Origin: Lacinutrix sp. C3R15
GTDB taxonomy: Bacteria; Bacteroidota; Bacteroidia; Flavobacteriales; Flavobacteriaceae
Assembly (NCBI RefSeq): GCF_018860825.1
Contig: NZ_JAHKPZ010000012.1
Span: 1 to 64,000, forward strand
Direction of reading: 5' to 3'
DNA: 64,000 bases
Positions 54,032 to 63,736 of this stretch are shown piece after piece; the first letter of the stretch is position 1; the number at the start of each line of letters is the position of its first letter. The notes beneath the pieces are model-generated. The model was not told the DNA's origin. It made no database searches and was given only the letters and a program-made list of their open reading frames with translations. Position numbers and translations under genes: made by a program.

Positions 54032-54296
54032 CTATTTTAAGCATACCATTACCAATTGTAAAAATAATTTCTTTTAACTTATTTATTCTCAATAATTTTA
54101 ATTGGTAAACACACAATTATATTTTTTAAAATAAACCATATTACTACATCTTTAAATTAGTGTTACCATACATTTAATTTTGACTTACAACGACTTAGCT
54201 TCTATATTATAGAATAAATCTAAATTAAATATCAATCATTAATTGAAATATTTTGTTATTTTTATATTTCAATTAGATAATACCTAAATCTATTAA

Positions 54297-55028
54297 ATGA
54301 TAAAAAAATATTTTGACAATCAACATATTTCTAATAAAACAAAAACACTTAATTTTTTATTTTATCTATCGTTTTTAGCTTCAATTATAGTAAGTATTAC
54401 TTTCGAAAAAAAGCAATTATTATACACAATGCCTTTGCTTATTTTAATATTATTATTTAAATATTTAAGTATTAAAAAGAAGAATGCAAATCCTTTGTAT
54501 GTTATTGCTTTATTAGCTGTTTTTACTTCAACCATTTTAAGCTTATTATCTTTTAAAGAATATTTTATCTGGATTACTTCTTTAACCTCCTTATACTTGA
54601 TTTTATGTAGCTTAACACTCCGAAAATATTTAGATAAAGGCAAATTTAAATCTCTACTTCATGGGTCTGTTATTATAGCTGTTATATTCGTATTATATTT
54701 AATTTTTGCTGTTGTTGAATTAGTGATTAACTATGTGCCAAATAATACACAGTTTTATATATTCTTAACTGCTTTTTGTTTGTTTATTTTCTCTTTAACG
54801 TTTGCTATTATTTATATAAACGATAACTATGCTAACGGAACTATTTTATTAGCTTCTGGTATTTTTTCTATTTTTCAAATAGCTTTATCTCCTATTAATG
54901 AATTCTTCCTATACACTAAAACATTTACAGTTTTAATTATTTTTTGTCACATTATTTCTATTTTTCTTTTTATAAAATTTGTAACAGAAACCAACCCAGT
55001 AGAAAAAAACTCTAATAATTACTTCTAA
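54297..55028 (+). CDS. Multi-pass membrane protein of unknown function
   Basis: 243 aa with about seven hydrophobic helices spread over the whole length and almost no soluble part. The overall look is a little like YhhN-type proteins, but the conserved Asp residues of that family are not seen, so I leave it unassigned. It is 265 bp after the EAD operon, without a clear terminator between them; a link is possible but unproven. Confidence 0.55.
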   Translation: MIKKYFDNQHISNKTKTLNFLFYLSFLASIIVSITFEKKQLLYTMPLLILILLFKYLSIKKKNANPLYVIALLAVFTSTILSLLSFKEYFIWITSLTSLYLILCSLTLRKYLDKGKFKSLLHGSVIIAVIFVLYLIFAVVELVINYVPNNTQFYIFLTAFCLFIFSLTFAIIYINDNYANGTILLASGIFSIFQIALSPINEFFLYTKTFTVLIIFCHIISIFLFIKFVTETNPVEKNSNNYF

Positions 55029-55094
55029 TAACATAACCAAGTAATCTTATGCCTCTGTATTAATCTCCTCAATTTAAATTTGTGTTAAAAAAAG

Positions 55095-55123
55095 AATGAA
55101 CATTCATTTTTTATGTATCTTTG
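55095..55123 (+). promoter_or_regulatory. TetR-gene promoter with operator palindrome
   Basis: AATGAA-CA-TTCATT (55095-55108) is a perfect inverted repeat flanked by A and T runs, directly upstream of a -7 element TATCTTTG (55116-55123). Repressor bound here would block the promoter, as in TetR autoregulation. Confidence 0.68.
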
Positions 55124-55140
55124 TATTATAATTTAATAGT

Positions 55141-55725
55141 ATGGCAAAACTTCAAAAAAGTATAGATAAACGTAATGCGCTAATTAAAGCAACAATCGAG
55201 TTGGTAAATAACAACGGTTTTCATGCTACACCTATGAGTAAGATTGCAAAAATGGCTAATGTATCACCTGCCACTATTTATTTATACTTTGAAAACAAGC
55301 AAGATTTAGTAAACCAAACCTATATAGAAGTAAAAGCTGAATACACAAAATATGCTTTTAAAACGTATGATAAAAACATGCCTGTAAAAGCTGGTTTTGA
55401 ATTAATATGGAAACGCATTGCAGATTTTAAACTTAAAGAATGTGAAAACGCCATGTTTTTAGCGCAATGTGACAATACTCCTATGATTGATGCACATAGT
55501 AGACAAGAAGGTATTAAACACCTACAACCACTACTCGACCTTTGGGAACGTGGCAGACAGGAAGGTATAATAAAACCATTGTCAAATTATTTATTATATG
55601 CCTATTCTATAAACCCGTTATCCTTTTTAATGATTATTCAAAAAAGAGGTGATATACAATTAAATAAAGTACAATTGGAAGAAGCATATCAATCGGCTTG
55701 GAGCAGTATAAAACAATGTGAATAA
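55141..55725 (+). CDS. TetR/AcrR-family transcriptional regulator
   Basis: 194 aa. N-terminal helix-turn-helix (MSKIAKMANVSPATIYLYFENKQDLV, about residues 35-60), variable C-terminal ligand domain. First gene of a six-gene electrophile-detoxification operon with a palindromic operator before it, so it probably senses an aldehyde or quinone and derepresses the set. Its stop is next to the start of the Rossmann oxidoreductase gene. Confidence 0.9.
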   Translation: MAKLQKSIDKRNALIKATIELVNNNGFHATPMSKIAKMANVSPATIYLYFENKQDLVNQTYIEVKAEYTKYAFKTYDKNMPVKAGFELIWKRIADFKLKECENAMFLAQCDNTPMIDAHSRQEGIKHLQPLLDLWERGRQEGIIKPLSNYLLYAYSINPLSFLMIIQKRGDIQLNKVQLEEAYQSAWSSIKQCE

Positions 55726-55726
55726 T

Positions 55727-56392
55727 ATGAAAAAAACAGCTATAATATTAGGTGCAACGGGTTTAACCGGAAGCATATTGCTTCAAAAATTAATAGACGA
55801 CGATAGATATCAAAGTATCTTATTATTTTCTCGTTCTAAAATTGAAGGTTTACCTGGTAAAGTCACACAATTTATTGGTGATCTTTTAAAACTAGAAGAT
55901 TTTAAAGCTGCATTTAAAGCAGATCATGTGTTTTGCTGCATTGGTACAACAGCAAAAAAAACACCAGATAAAAAAGTCTATAAACAAATAGATTATGGTA
56001 TACCAGTTACAGCTGCAAAACTTGCAAAAGCTAATGATATAGATACTTTTTTAGTGATTTCTGCAATGGGAGCCAACAAAAAAAGTACTGTTTTTTACAA
56101 TAAAATAAAAGGTGAAATGGAGAAAGATGTGTTACAATTCAATATAAAAAACACATTTATTTTAAGACCTTCTCTAATTGGTGGTAACCGTAAAGAAACA
56201 CGAATATTAGAAAAAATAGGATTGGCAATTTTTAAAATAATACAACCGCTGTTTATAGGAAAACTTAAACAATATAAAATTATAGAACCCAATTCTATTG
56301 CGCAAGCAATGATACATTTAGCAAATAGTGAAAGTCATGCAGAAGTCATTTTGTCTTCTAATGATATTAAACAAATTTCAAAAAATAACTAA
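55727..56392 (+). CDS. NAD(P)H-binding Rossmann oxidoreductase (HTATIP2-like)
   Basis: 221 aa from ATG 55727 (MKKTAIILGATGLTGSILL). GATGLTGS is the dinucleotide-binding loop, and later segments (CCIGTTAKKTPD, FLVISAMGA, FYNKIKGEMEKDV, TFILRPSLIGG) fit the atypical SDR group that includes HTATIP2. GTG at 55718 would overlap the TetR gene by 8 bp and adds three residues. Substrate unknown. Confidence 0.86.
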   Translation: MKKTAIILGATGLTGSILLQKLIDDDRYQSILLFSRSKIEGLPGKVTQFIGDLLKLEDFKAAFKADHVFCCIGTTAKKTPDKKVYKQIDYGIPVTAAKLAKANDIDTFLVISAMGANKKSTVFYNKIKGEMEKDVLQFNIKNTFILRPSLIGGNRKETRILEKIGLAIFKIIQPLFIGKLKQYKIIEPNSIAQAMIHLANSESHAEVILSSNDIKQISKNN

Positions 56393-56405
56393 AAATTAAA
56401 ATTAC

Positions 56406-57038
56406 ATGGAATTATTAGATAAACTTAACTGGAGATACGCTGCCAAAGCAATGAATGGTGAAAAAGTTTCAGAAGATAAAATACAACGTATTCTTGAAGC
56501 AGCTCGCTTAGCTCCTACTTCAAGCGGTTTACAACCTTTTGAGATTTTTGTAATTAAAAATCAAGACATAAAAGAACAAATTAAACCTGTAGCATGGAAC
56601 CAATCTGTAATAACAGACTGTTCTCACTTACTTGTTTTTGCTGCTTGGGATACCTATACCGAAGACAGAATTAATTATATGTTTGATTTAACCAATGATA
56701 TTCGTGGTTTTAAAAACGAAGGTTGGGAAAATTATCGCCAAATGTTATTAAGTGCATATCCTCAAAAAGATGCTGAAGAAAATTTTAACCATGCTGCAAA
56801 ACAAGCATATATAGCTTTTTCACAAGCTATTGCTGCCGCTGCTTTTGAAGGTGTAGATGCAACACCTATTGAAGGTTTTGATCCTGCTGCTGTAGACCAA
56901 ATTTTAGGCTTACCAGAAAAGGGACTACGTAGTGCGGTTTTATTGCCATTAGGGTATAGAAAAGAAGATGCAGATTGGTTAGTAAATCTTGTTAAGGTAA
57001 GAAAACCTATGGAAGATTTAGTAACTGTAATAGACTAA
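56406..57038 (+). CDS. NAD(P)H-dependent nitroreductase (second copy)
   Basis: 210-aa FMN oxidoreductase of the nitroreductase family: LNWRYAAKAMNG, ARLAPTSSGLQPFEIFV and FEGVDATPIEGFD match the group. Unlike the HxlR-linked copy at 17681-18340 it is in the TetR operon. Probably reduces quinones or nitro compounds. Confidence 0.9.
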   Translation: MELLDKLNWRYAAKAMNGEKVSEDKIQRILEAARLAPTSSGLQPFEIFVIKNQDIKEQIKPVAWNQSVITDCSHLLVFAAWDTYTEDRINYMFDLTNDIRGFKNEGWENYRQMLLSAYPQKDAEENFNHAAKQAYIAFSQAIAAAAFEGVDATPIEGFDPAAVDQILGLPEKGLRSAVLLPLGYRKEDADWLVNLVKVRKPMEDLVTVID

Positions 57039-57049
57039 AAAAATCAATT

Positions 57050-58048
57050 ATGATTAAGACCATTTTATTAAACAATAGACCAGAAGGTAAACCAACAATT
57101 TCAAATTTTGAATTTGTTACTAAAGACATAACACTTACAATCTCTGAAGGTGAAATACTTTTAGAAGCAGTTTATGTTTCTGTAGATCCTTATTTAAGAG
57201 GTCGTATGAGCGATGCAAAATCATACATTCCTCCTTTTGAGTTAAACCAACCCATTCAATCTGGTGTTATAGCTAAAGTTATCGCTTCTAAAAACAATAA
57301 CTTTACAGAAGGAGATTTTGTTTCTGGTATGCTAGATTGGAAAACACAACAAGTTTCTAACGGAGAAGGCTTATTAAAAGTAGATGGTTCAAAAGCGCCA
57401 TTAAGTACCTATTTAGGCGTTTTAGGTATGACAGGATTAACTGCATATTTAGGATTAAACGAAATAGGAAAACCAAAAGCAGGTGAAACCATTGTTGTTT
57501 CAGGTGCTGCTGGAGCAGTAGGTTCTGTTGTTGGGCAAATAGCTAAAATATTAGGGCTTCACGTGATAGGAATTGCTGGTACTGATGAAAAAATAGAACT
57601 TCTAAAAACCAAATTTGGTTTTGATGCTGGTATCAATTATAACACGAGTACAGATATTAATGCTGACCTAAAAAAGCTGGCTCCAAATGGTGTAGATATT
57701 TATTTTGATAATGTTGGCGGACCAATTTCTGATGCTGTGTTATTTAATATTAACCGTTTTGCTAGAATAATTATTTGTGGAGCTATTTCTGTTTATAACA
57801 AAACAGAATTGCCAACAAGTTTAAGTGTACAACCATTCTTAGTGAAAAATAGTGCCTTAATGCAAGGGTTTATTGTTTCTAACTATGCCGAAAAATATCC
57901 AGAAGCCATGCAACATATAGCTGCTTGGTTAGCCAAAGGAAAACTAAAATACACCGAAACCATTGTTGAAGGTTTTGATAACATTCCAAATGCTTTTATC
58001 GATTTATTTGAAGGTAAAAACAAAGGAAAAATGATTGTAAAAATTTAA
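57050..58048 (+). CDS. NADP-dependent alkene/enone reductase (MDR family, zinc-free)
   Basis: 332 aa, medium-chain dehydrogenase/reductase. VDPYLRGRMSDAKSY and GAAGAVGSVVGQIAK (Rossmann) are typical of the zinc-independent leukotriene B4 dehydrogenase/PTGR branch, which reduces the C=C bond of alpha,beta-unsaturated carbonyls. Fits detoxification of reactive lipid aldehydes. Confidence 0.88.
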   Translation: MIKTILLNNRPEGKPTISNFEFVTKDITLTISEGEILLEAVYVSVDPYLRGRMSDAKSYIPPFELNQPIQSGVIAKVIASKNNNFTEGDFVSGMLDWKTQQVSNGEGLLKVDGSKAPLSTYLGVLGMTGLTAYLGLNEIGKPKAGETIVVSGAAGAVGSVVGQIAKILGLHVIGIAGTDEKIELLKTKFGFDAGINYNTSTDINADLKKLAPNGVDIYFDNVGGPISDAVLFNINRFARIIICGAISVYNKTELPTSLSVQPFLVKNSALMQGFIVSNYAEKYPEAMQHIAAWLAKGKLKYTETIVEGFDNIPNAFIDLFEGKNKGKMIVKI

Positions 58049-58067
58049 TTAAAAAAAGAAAAAGAAG

Positions 58068-59228
58068 ATGAACAATTTTGAATTTAAAAATCCTACAAAA
58101 ATAATTTTTGGTAAGGATACAATAGAAAAATTAGAAAATGAAATTCCTAAAGAAGCAAAAGTATTACTTCTTTATGGTGGCGGAAGCATTAAAAAAAACG
58201 GAATATATGATCAAGTAAAAACAGCATTATCTAAAGTTGATGTTGTAGAGTTTGGTGGTATTCCTGCAAATCCAGAATACGCAACTTTAATGGATGCGTT
58301 ACAAGTAATTAAAAAACAAAATATTACATATTTATTAGCTGTTGGTGGTGGCTCTGTAATTGATGGTACTAAATTCTTATCTGCAGCTGCAGTATATGCT
58401 GGTGATACTCCTTGGGATATATTAACCCAAAATATTAGAACAGAAAAAGGGATGCCTTTTGGTACTGTTTTAACCTTACCAGCAACAGGATCTGAAATGA
58501 ATTCTGGTGCTGTAATTACAAGAGCAGAAACCAAAGAGAAATTAGCTATGGGTGGACCAGGATTATTTCCGCAATTTTCAATTTTAGACCCTCAAGTAAT
58601 TACATCTATACCAAGACGTCAATTAGCAAATGGGTTAACAGATGCCTTTACGCATGTTTTAGAACAATACATGACCTACCCAATTGGTGCTTTATTGCAA
58701 GATCGTTTTGCCGAAAGCATTTTACAAACATTAATTGAAATTGCTCCTAAAGTTTTAAAAGATCCAACAGATTATAATGCTGCTTCTAATTTTATGTGGA
58801 GTTGTACCATGGCTTTAAATGGTTTAATACAAAAAGGAGTACCAACAGACTGGGCTGTTCATGCAATTGGGCATGAGTTAACTGCTTTATTTGGTATTGA
58901 TCACGCTAGAACTTTAGCTGTAATTGCTCCTAGTCATTACAAGTATAATTTTGAAACTAAAAAGGAAAAACTAGCACAATATGGGGAACGTGTGTGGAAT
59001 ATTACAGAAGGTACTACAGACGATAAAGCTTATGCTGCTATTGAAAAAACAGTAGTCTTTTTTCATGAGCTAGGTATTGATACTAAACTATCAGACTATA
59101 CTAAAGATTATGAAGGTACTGCAGAAAAAATATCTAAACGCTTTACCGATCGTGGTTGGTTAGGTTTAGGAGAACACCAAAACTTATCACCAGATAAAGT
59201 AGAGAAAATTGTAAAAATGGCCTATTAA
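58068..59228 (+). CDS. Iron-containing alcohol dehydrogenase (YqhD/BDH-like)
   Basis: 386 aa. VGGGSVIDGTKFL is the nucleotide-binding GGGS region. Metal ligands are the Asp and His in LTDAFTHVLEQY and the two His in HAIGHELTALFGIDHAR. The YqhD type uses NADPH to reduce many aldehydes, fitting the operon's role in aldehyde detoxification. Followed by a strong hairpin and the DJ-1-like gene. Confidence 0.91.
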   Translation: MNNFEFKNPTKIIFGKDTIEKLENEIPKEAKVLLLYGGGSIKKNGIYDQVKTALSKVDVVEFGGIPANPEYATLMDALQVIKKQNITYLLAVGGGSVIDGTKFLSAAAVYAGDTPWDILTQNIRTEKGMPFGTVLTLPATGSEMNSGAVITRAETKEKLAMGGPGLFPQFSILDPQVITSIPRRQLANGLTDAFTHVLEQYMTYPIGALLQDRFAESILQTLIEIAPKVLKDPTDYNAASNFMWSCTMALNGLIQKGVPTDWAVHAIGHELTALFGIDHARTLAVIAPSHYKYNFETKKEKLAQYGERVWNITEGTTDDKAYAAIEKTVVFFHELGIDTKLSDYTKDYEGTAEKISKRFTDRGWLGLGEHQNLSPDKVEKIVKMAY

Positions 59229-59254
59229 TAAAGAAATAAAGCTAGCCTTATTTC

Positions 59255-59291
59255 TTACAATCCTTACAGCTTTTGCCTGTAAGTATTGTAA
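59255..59291. promoter_or_regulatory. Strong hairpin between alcohol dehydrogenase and DJ-1 genes
   Basis: TTACAAT-c-CTTACAG (59255-59269) pairs with CTGTAAG-t-ATTGTAA (59277-59291), 14 pairs with a single mismatch. There is no T-run after it, so it is more likely an mRNA 3'-end stabiliser or a processing site than a classic terminator. Confidence 0.55.
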
Positions 59292-59351
59292 AAGTCAATC
59301 AGTTTTTGAAAACGTTTCAAAAAAAAAATAGCATTAAAAAATAAAAAAAGT

Positions 59352-60029
59352 ATGAAAATATTATTTGTATTAACCTCTCACGATACATTAGGAGATACAG
59401 GAAAAAAAACAGGTTTTTGGGTAGAAGAATTTGCAAGCCCATATTACACCTTATTAGATAAAGGAGCAGAAATAACAATAGCAACACCAAAAGGAGGTGC
59501 AGCACCAATAGACCCTAGTAGTGATGCTCCAGATGCTGCAACAGAAGCTACAGAGCGTTTTAATAAAGATAAAGAAACGAAAGCATTAATTGCTAATACA
59601 CATACATTATCTAATATAAATGTAGACGATTTTGATGCTGTATTTTATCCTGGTGGTCATGGTCCTTTATGGGATTTAGCAAACGATGAAACATCTATTG
59701 CTTTAATCGAAAAATTTAATATGCAAAATAAGCTGGTAGCTTTTGTATGCCATGCTCCTGCAGCTTTAAAGGGTGTTAAAGGAACTGATGGAGAACCTTT
59801 AGTAAAAGGGAAAAAAGTAACAGGGTTTACTAATTCTGAAGAAGCTGCTGTTGGTTTAACAAACGTTGTTCCGTTTTTAGTAGAAGATATGTTAAATGAA
59901 AATGGTGGTGTATATTCTAAAAAAGAAGATTGGGCAGCTTATGCAATTCAAGATGGTAATTTAATTACAGGACAAAACCCTGCATCATCAGAGTTAGTAG
60001 CTCAAAAACTATTAGAAAGTTTAAAGTAA
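59352..60029 (+). CDS. DJ-1/PfpI-superfamily protein (HchA-like glyoxalase candidate)
   Basis: 225 aa, class I amidotransferase-like fold. Nucleophilic elbow AFVCHAPAAL supplies a Cys followed by His, and the N-terminal GFWVEEFASPYY supplies the Glu next to the cysteine in this branch. HchA/Hsp31-like enzymes convert methylglyoxal to lactate without glutathione, which fits the electrophile operon. Ends at a terminator. Confidence 0.87.
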   Translation: MKILFVLTSHDTLGDTGKKTGFWVEEFASPYYTLLDKGAEITIATPKGGAAPIDPSSDAPDAATEATERFNKDKETKALIANTHTLSNINVDDFDAVFYPGGHGPLWDLANDETSIALIEKFNMQNKLVAFVCHAPAALKGVKGTDGEPLVKGKKVTGFTNSEEAAVGLTNVVPFLVEDMLNENGGVYSKKEDWAAYAIQDGNLITGQNPASSELVAQKLLESLK

Positions 60030-60047
60030 TATTTTCTATATACAAAA

Positions 60048-60085
60048 CATAAAAAGGTTGTCCTATTTGGGTAACCTTTTTTATG
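60048..60085 (+). terminator. Terminator of the detoxification operon
   Basis: CATAAAAAGGTT pairs with AACCTTTTTTATG around an inner CC/GG pair, with T-rich sequence in the right arm. It begins 18 bp after the DJ-1-like gene. Confidence 0.7.
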
Positions 60086-60383
60086 TTTATGGCTTTAAAT
60101 TAGAGTTAATTACCATACACAATGGTTTTTAATCCCTTTTCAAAAGGAAGAAATTCTCTAAAAAAAATCATGTTACTAGTTATTATCCTTCAAAAAATGG
60201 TAATTCTATTCTATAAAGGCATATAAATTTTTAATTCCTTAGAAATTAAACCAAATTATATATTTTTAATACTTCTCTCCTTATTTAACATAATATATTT
60301 TTAGCAGATAAAATTACTTAAATTTGCATTTATTTTCAGTAAATTTATTTTTCACACAACTACTGATTTATTAAAATTAACCT
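60086..60383. promoter_or_regulatory. Promoter region of the transglutaminase gene
   Basis: A -7 element TAAATTTG (60319-60326) matches the flavobacterial consensus; the expected leader is about 50 nt. No clear -33 and no other gene in this roughly 300-bp spacer. Confidence 0.5.
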
Positions 60384-63300
60384 ATGGCTTTAAAAATTGT
60401 AATTTCCCACAAGACAACCTATAAGTATGATCGAAAAGTATCTTTATCTCCTCATATTTTTAGACTAAGGCCTGCACCGCATTCTAGAACTCCTATAGAA
60501 TCTTATTCTATCAAAATAACACCAGAAAACCAATTTTTTAATTGGCAACAAGATCCTTTTGGTAACTATATTGCTCGTTTAGTTTTTCCTGAAAAAACAG
60601 ATGAACTTTCTATAGATGTAGAAATTATTGCAGATTTAAAAACCATAAATCCATTTGATTTTTTTATTGAAGAGTACGCTGAAGAATATCCTTTTACCTA
60701 TTCTGATATTATTAAAAAAGAGTTACAACCTTATTTAGAAATTACAGATAAAGGAAAATTACTAACAGATTTTATAAAAACAATAGATTATACTCCTAGA
60801 AAAACCATTTATTTTTTAATAGATATCAATCAGAAAATTTATGAATATTTAAATTATAATATTCGCATGGATCCTGGTGTACAGACCTGTGAAGAAACAT
60901 TAAACAAGAAAAGTGGTTCTTGCAGAGATTATGCCTGGCTATTTGTACAAACCTTACGTCACTTAGGATTTGGAGCTCGTTTTGTTTCCGGTTATTTGGT
61001 ACAATTAAAATCTGACGAAAAATCACTAGATGGTCCTTCTGGTCCTGAAGAAGATTTTACAGATTTACACGCTTGGGCAGAAGTGTATCTTCCTGGTGCT
61101 GGTTGGATTGGTTTTGATGCCACTTCTGGTTTATTGGCTGGTGAAGGACATATACCTTTAGCATGTACTCCTTCCTTTGAAAGTGCTGCACCAGTTTCTG
61201 GTATGACAGATAAATGTGAAACAGAATTCTTTTTTGAAAACTCTGTAAAACGAATATTTGAATCGCCAAGAGTTACAAAACCATATACAGATGAACAATG
61301 GAAAGCTATTGATAAACTAGGAAATAAAGTAGAAAAACAACTTCAAAAAAATGATGTTCGCTTAACCATGGGTGGCGAACCTACTTTTATTTCTATTGAC
61401 GATTTAGAATCTCCAGAATGGAATACTGCTGCCGATGGGCCACACAAACAAAAGCTTGCTAAAGACCTATCCAAAAGATTGTATGACAAGTTTGGTAATG
61501 GTGCTGTTTTACATCATGCACAAGGTAAATGGTATCCTGGAGAACCTTTACCAAGATGGCAAATAGAAATTTGTTGGCGTAAAGACGGTAGGCCAATCTG
61601 GTTTAATAAAAAGTATTTAGCAACTTTTGCGGCAGATTATGTAATACCACCAAACACAGATAAACTATTTTTAGAAACCTTAACTACCTATTTAGGGGTT
61701 TCGTCGCAACATATTATACCTGGTTTTGAAGATGCGTTCTATTTTTTATGGGAACAAGGGAATTTACCAATAGACATAGACCCTACTAAAGATAAAGACA
61801 ATGCTTTAGTAAAAAACAAACTAAAAGAAATACTAGAAAATGGCACCTCTACTCCTGTTGGTCATTTGCTTCCTTTAAATTTTACGCAAGGAAAATGGTT
61901 TACAAGTGCTTGGACGTTTAGAAGACAACATTTATTCTTAACTCCTGGAAATTCTCCTATGGGATTAAGATTACCTCTTAATTCTTTAATGGAAAAACCC
62001 GAACATGAAGTTTTTCCTGTATATGAACCAGATTTATTTTCTAAAAAGAAACGTTTTCCTAGTTTTAGAAATATTGTAAAGAAAAGACATAAAGAATTTT
62101 TAGATCATGGATTAGACACTAACCTACCTAATTATTTTGTTAGAACGGCTTTATGTGCAGAAATAAGAGAAGGTAAATTGTATTTGTTTTTACCTCCTTT
62201 AGAAGCTGCTGAAAACTTTCTAGATTTAATTGCAGCCATCGAGTTTACCGCTAAAGAACTTAACGTACCTGTTATTATGGAAGGTTATGATCCTCCAAAA
62301 GATAACAGACTAGAATCTCTAAAAATCACTCCAGATCCTGGAGTTATAGAAGTAAATGTACAACCAGTTAATAACTGGAAAGACCTATGTAACAATACTT
62401 TTACTTATTATGAGCAAGCAAAACTATCTAGATTAGGTACAGAAAAATTTATGCTAGATGGTAAACATACAGGAACAGGTGGAGGAAATCATGTTACTTT
62501 AGGAGGAACAAGTCCTGCAGATAGTCCGTTATTACGTAAACCAAGCCTGTTACGAAGTTTACTAACATTCTGGCAACACCATCCAGGATTAACCTATTTG
62601 TTTTCTGGTTCTTTTGTTGGCCCAACAAGTCAAGCTCCAAGAATAGACGAAGCACGTTTAGATAATTTATATGAATTAGAAATTGCCTTTAGTCAAATTC
62701 CAAAAGATGGCGAAGTTCCTTTTTGGTTAACAGACCGTTTGTTTAGGCATTTATTAACCGATTTAACAGGAAATACACACAGAGCAGAATTTTGTATTGA
62801 TAAATTATATTCCCCAGATTCTTCAACAGGAAGATTAGGTATTTTAGAACTTCGTGGTTTTGATATGCCACCACATCCTAAAATGAGTTTGGTACAAATG
62901 TTATTGGTTAGAACCTTAGTTTCTTGGTTCTGGAAAAAACCATACGAACATAATTTAGTACGTTGGGGAACTGAATTACATGATAAATTTTTAATAGAAC
63001 ATTATGTAAGAGAAGATATAAAAGATATTGTTTCGCAATTAAATAGAGCTGGTTATAAATTTGAAGAAGATTGGTTTAATCCGTTTTTTGAATTTAGATT
63101 TCCGTTACACGGAATGGTAGAAATTAACAATATTCATTTAGAATTACGTGCAGGAATAGAACCTTGGAATGTTTTAGGAGAAGAAATGACAGGCGGAGGA
63201 ACTGCAAGATATGTTGATTCTTCATTAGAAAGACTACAAGTAAAAGTTGCTAACTTTACCGAAGAAAGATTTGTATTAACCTGTAATGGTGTAAAAGTAC

Positions 63301-63716
63301 AATTGCAAAGTACCGGAGTAAAAGGCGAATATGTTGCAGGAATTCGTTATAAAGCTTGGGATCCATATTCTGCTTTACACCCAACTATTCCTGTAGATAC
63401 GCCTTTAGTTTTTGATATTGTAGATACCTGGAATAAGCGTTCTATTGGAGGTTGCACGTATTTTGTAGCGCATCCAGGAGGCCGTTCTTATGAAGAATAT
63501 CCTGTTAATAGCTATGAAGCAGAATCTAGAAGAATTAATCGTTTTTGGGAATTTGGCCATACACAAGGCGAAATTGACTCTATAGAAAATATCCATCCAG
63601 ACACAGAAGATATAACGAGAAATGTAGAAGAAAAAGGGAGTTCGAAAAAATTCTCTTATAAGGAATTACCTATTAATTTTGAATTTCCTTACACGTTAGA
63701 TTTACGTAAAAAATAA
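60384..63716 (+). CDS. Transglutaminase-like / DUF2126 fusion protein
   Basis: 1110 aa. Residues 1-300 are an N-terminal transglutaminase region: bacterial transglutaminase N-domain, then C180 in SGSCRDYAWLF, H229 in LHAWAEVYLPG and D near 244 in FDATSG, a complete Cys-His-Asp triad. The remaining 800 residues are DUF2126 (starting near LTMGGEPTFISIDD). Together with the ATP-grasp gene just downstream it forms a conserved bacterial pair proposed to make or modify peptides by amide-bond chemistry. No signal peptide. Actual product unknown. Confidence 0.88.
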   Translation: MALKIVISHKTTYKYDRKVSLSPHIFRLRPAPHSRTPIESYSIKITPENQFFNWQQDPFGNYIARLVFPEKTDELSIDVEIIADLKTINPFDFFIEEYAEEYPFTYSDIIKKELQPYLEITDKGKLLTDFIKTIDYTPRKTIYFLIDINQKIYEYLNYNIRMDPGVQTCEETLNKKSGSCRDYAWLFVQTLRHLGFGARFVSGYLVQLKSDEKSLDGPSGPEEDFTDLHAWAEVYLPGAGWIGFDATSGLLAGEGHIPLACTPSFESAAPVSGMTDKCETEFFFENSVKRIFESPRVTKPYTDEQWKAIDKLGNKVEKQLQKNDVRLTMGGEPTFISIDDLESPEWNTAADGPHKQKLAKDLSKRLYDKFGNGAVLHHAQGKWYPGEPLPRWQIEICWRKDGRPIWFNKKYLATFAADYVIPPNTDKLFLETLTTYLGVSSQHIIPGFEDAFYFLWEQGNLPIDIDPTKDKDNALVKNKLKEILENGTSTPVGHLLPLNFTQGKWFTSAWTFRRQHLFLTPGNSPMGLRLPLNSLMEKPEHEVFPVYEPDLFSKKKRFPSFRNIVKKRHKEFLDHGLDTNLPNYFVRTALCAEIREGKLYLFLPPLEAAENFLDLIAAIEFTAKELNVPVIMEGYDPPKDNRLESLKITPDPGVIEVNVQPVNNWKDLCNNTFTYYEQAKLSRLGTEKFMLDGKHTGTGGGNHVTLGGTSPADSPLLRKPSLLRSLLTFWQHHPGLTYLFSGSFVGPTSQAPRIDEARLDNLYELEIAFSQIPKDGEVPFWLTDRLFRHLLTDLTGNTHRAEFCIDKLYSPDSSTGRLGILELRGFDMPPHPKMSLVQMLLVRTLVSWFWKKPYEHNLVRWGTELHDKFLIEHYVREDIKDIVSQLNRAGYKFEEDWFNPFFEFRFPLHGMVEINNIHLELRAGIEPWNVLGEEMTGGGTARYVDSSLERLQVKVANFTEERFVLTCNGVKVQLQSTGVKGEYVAGIRYKAWDPYSALHPTIPVDTPLVFDIVDTWNKRSIGGCTYFVAHPGGRSYEEYPVNSYEAESRRINRFWEFGHTQGEIDSIENIHPDTEDITRNVEEKGSSKKFSYKELPINFEFPYTLDLRKK

Positions 63717-63736
63717 AAAGTACCATTGTTTATTAT

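Noticed and set aside
54297-55028. Lysoplasmalogenase (YhhN)
   Set aside because: Helix count is similar but the conserved Asp residues of the family are not visible.
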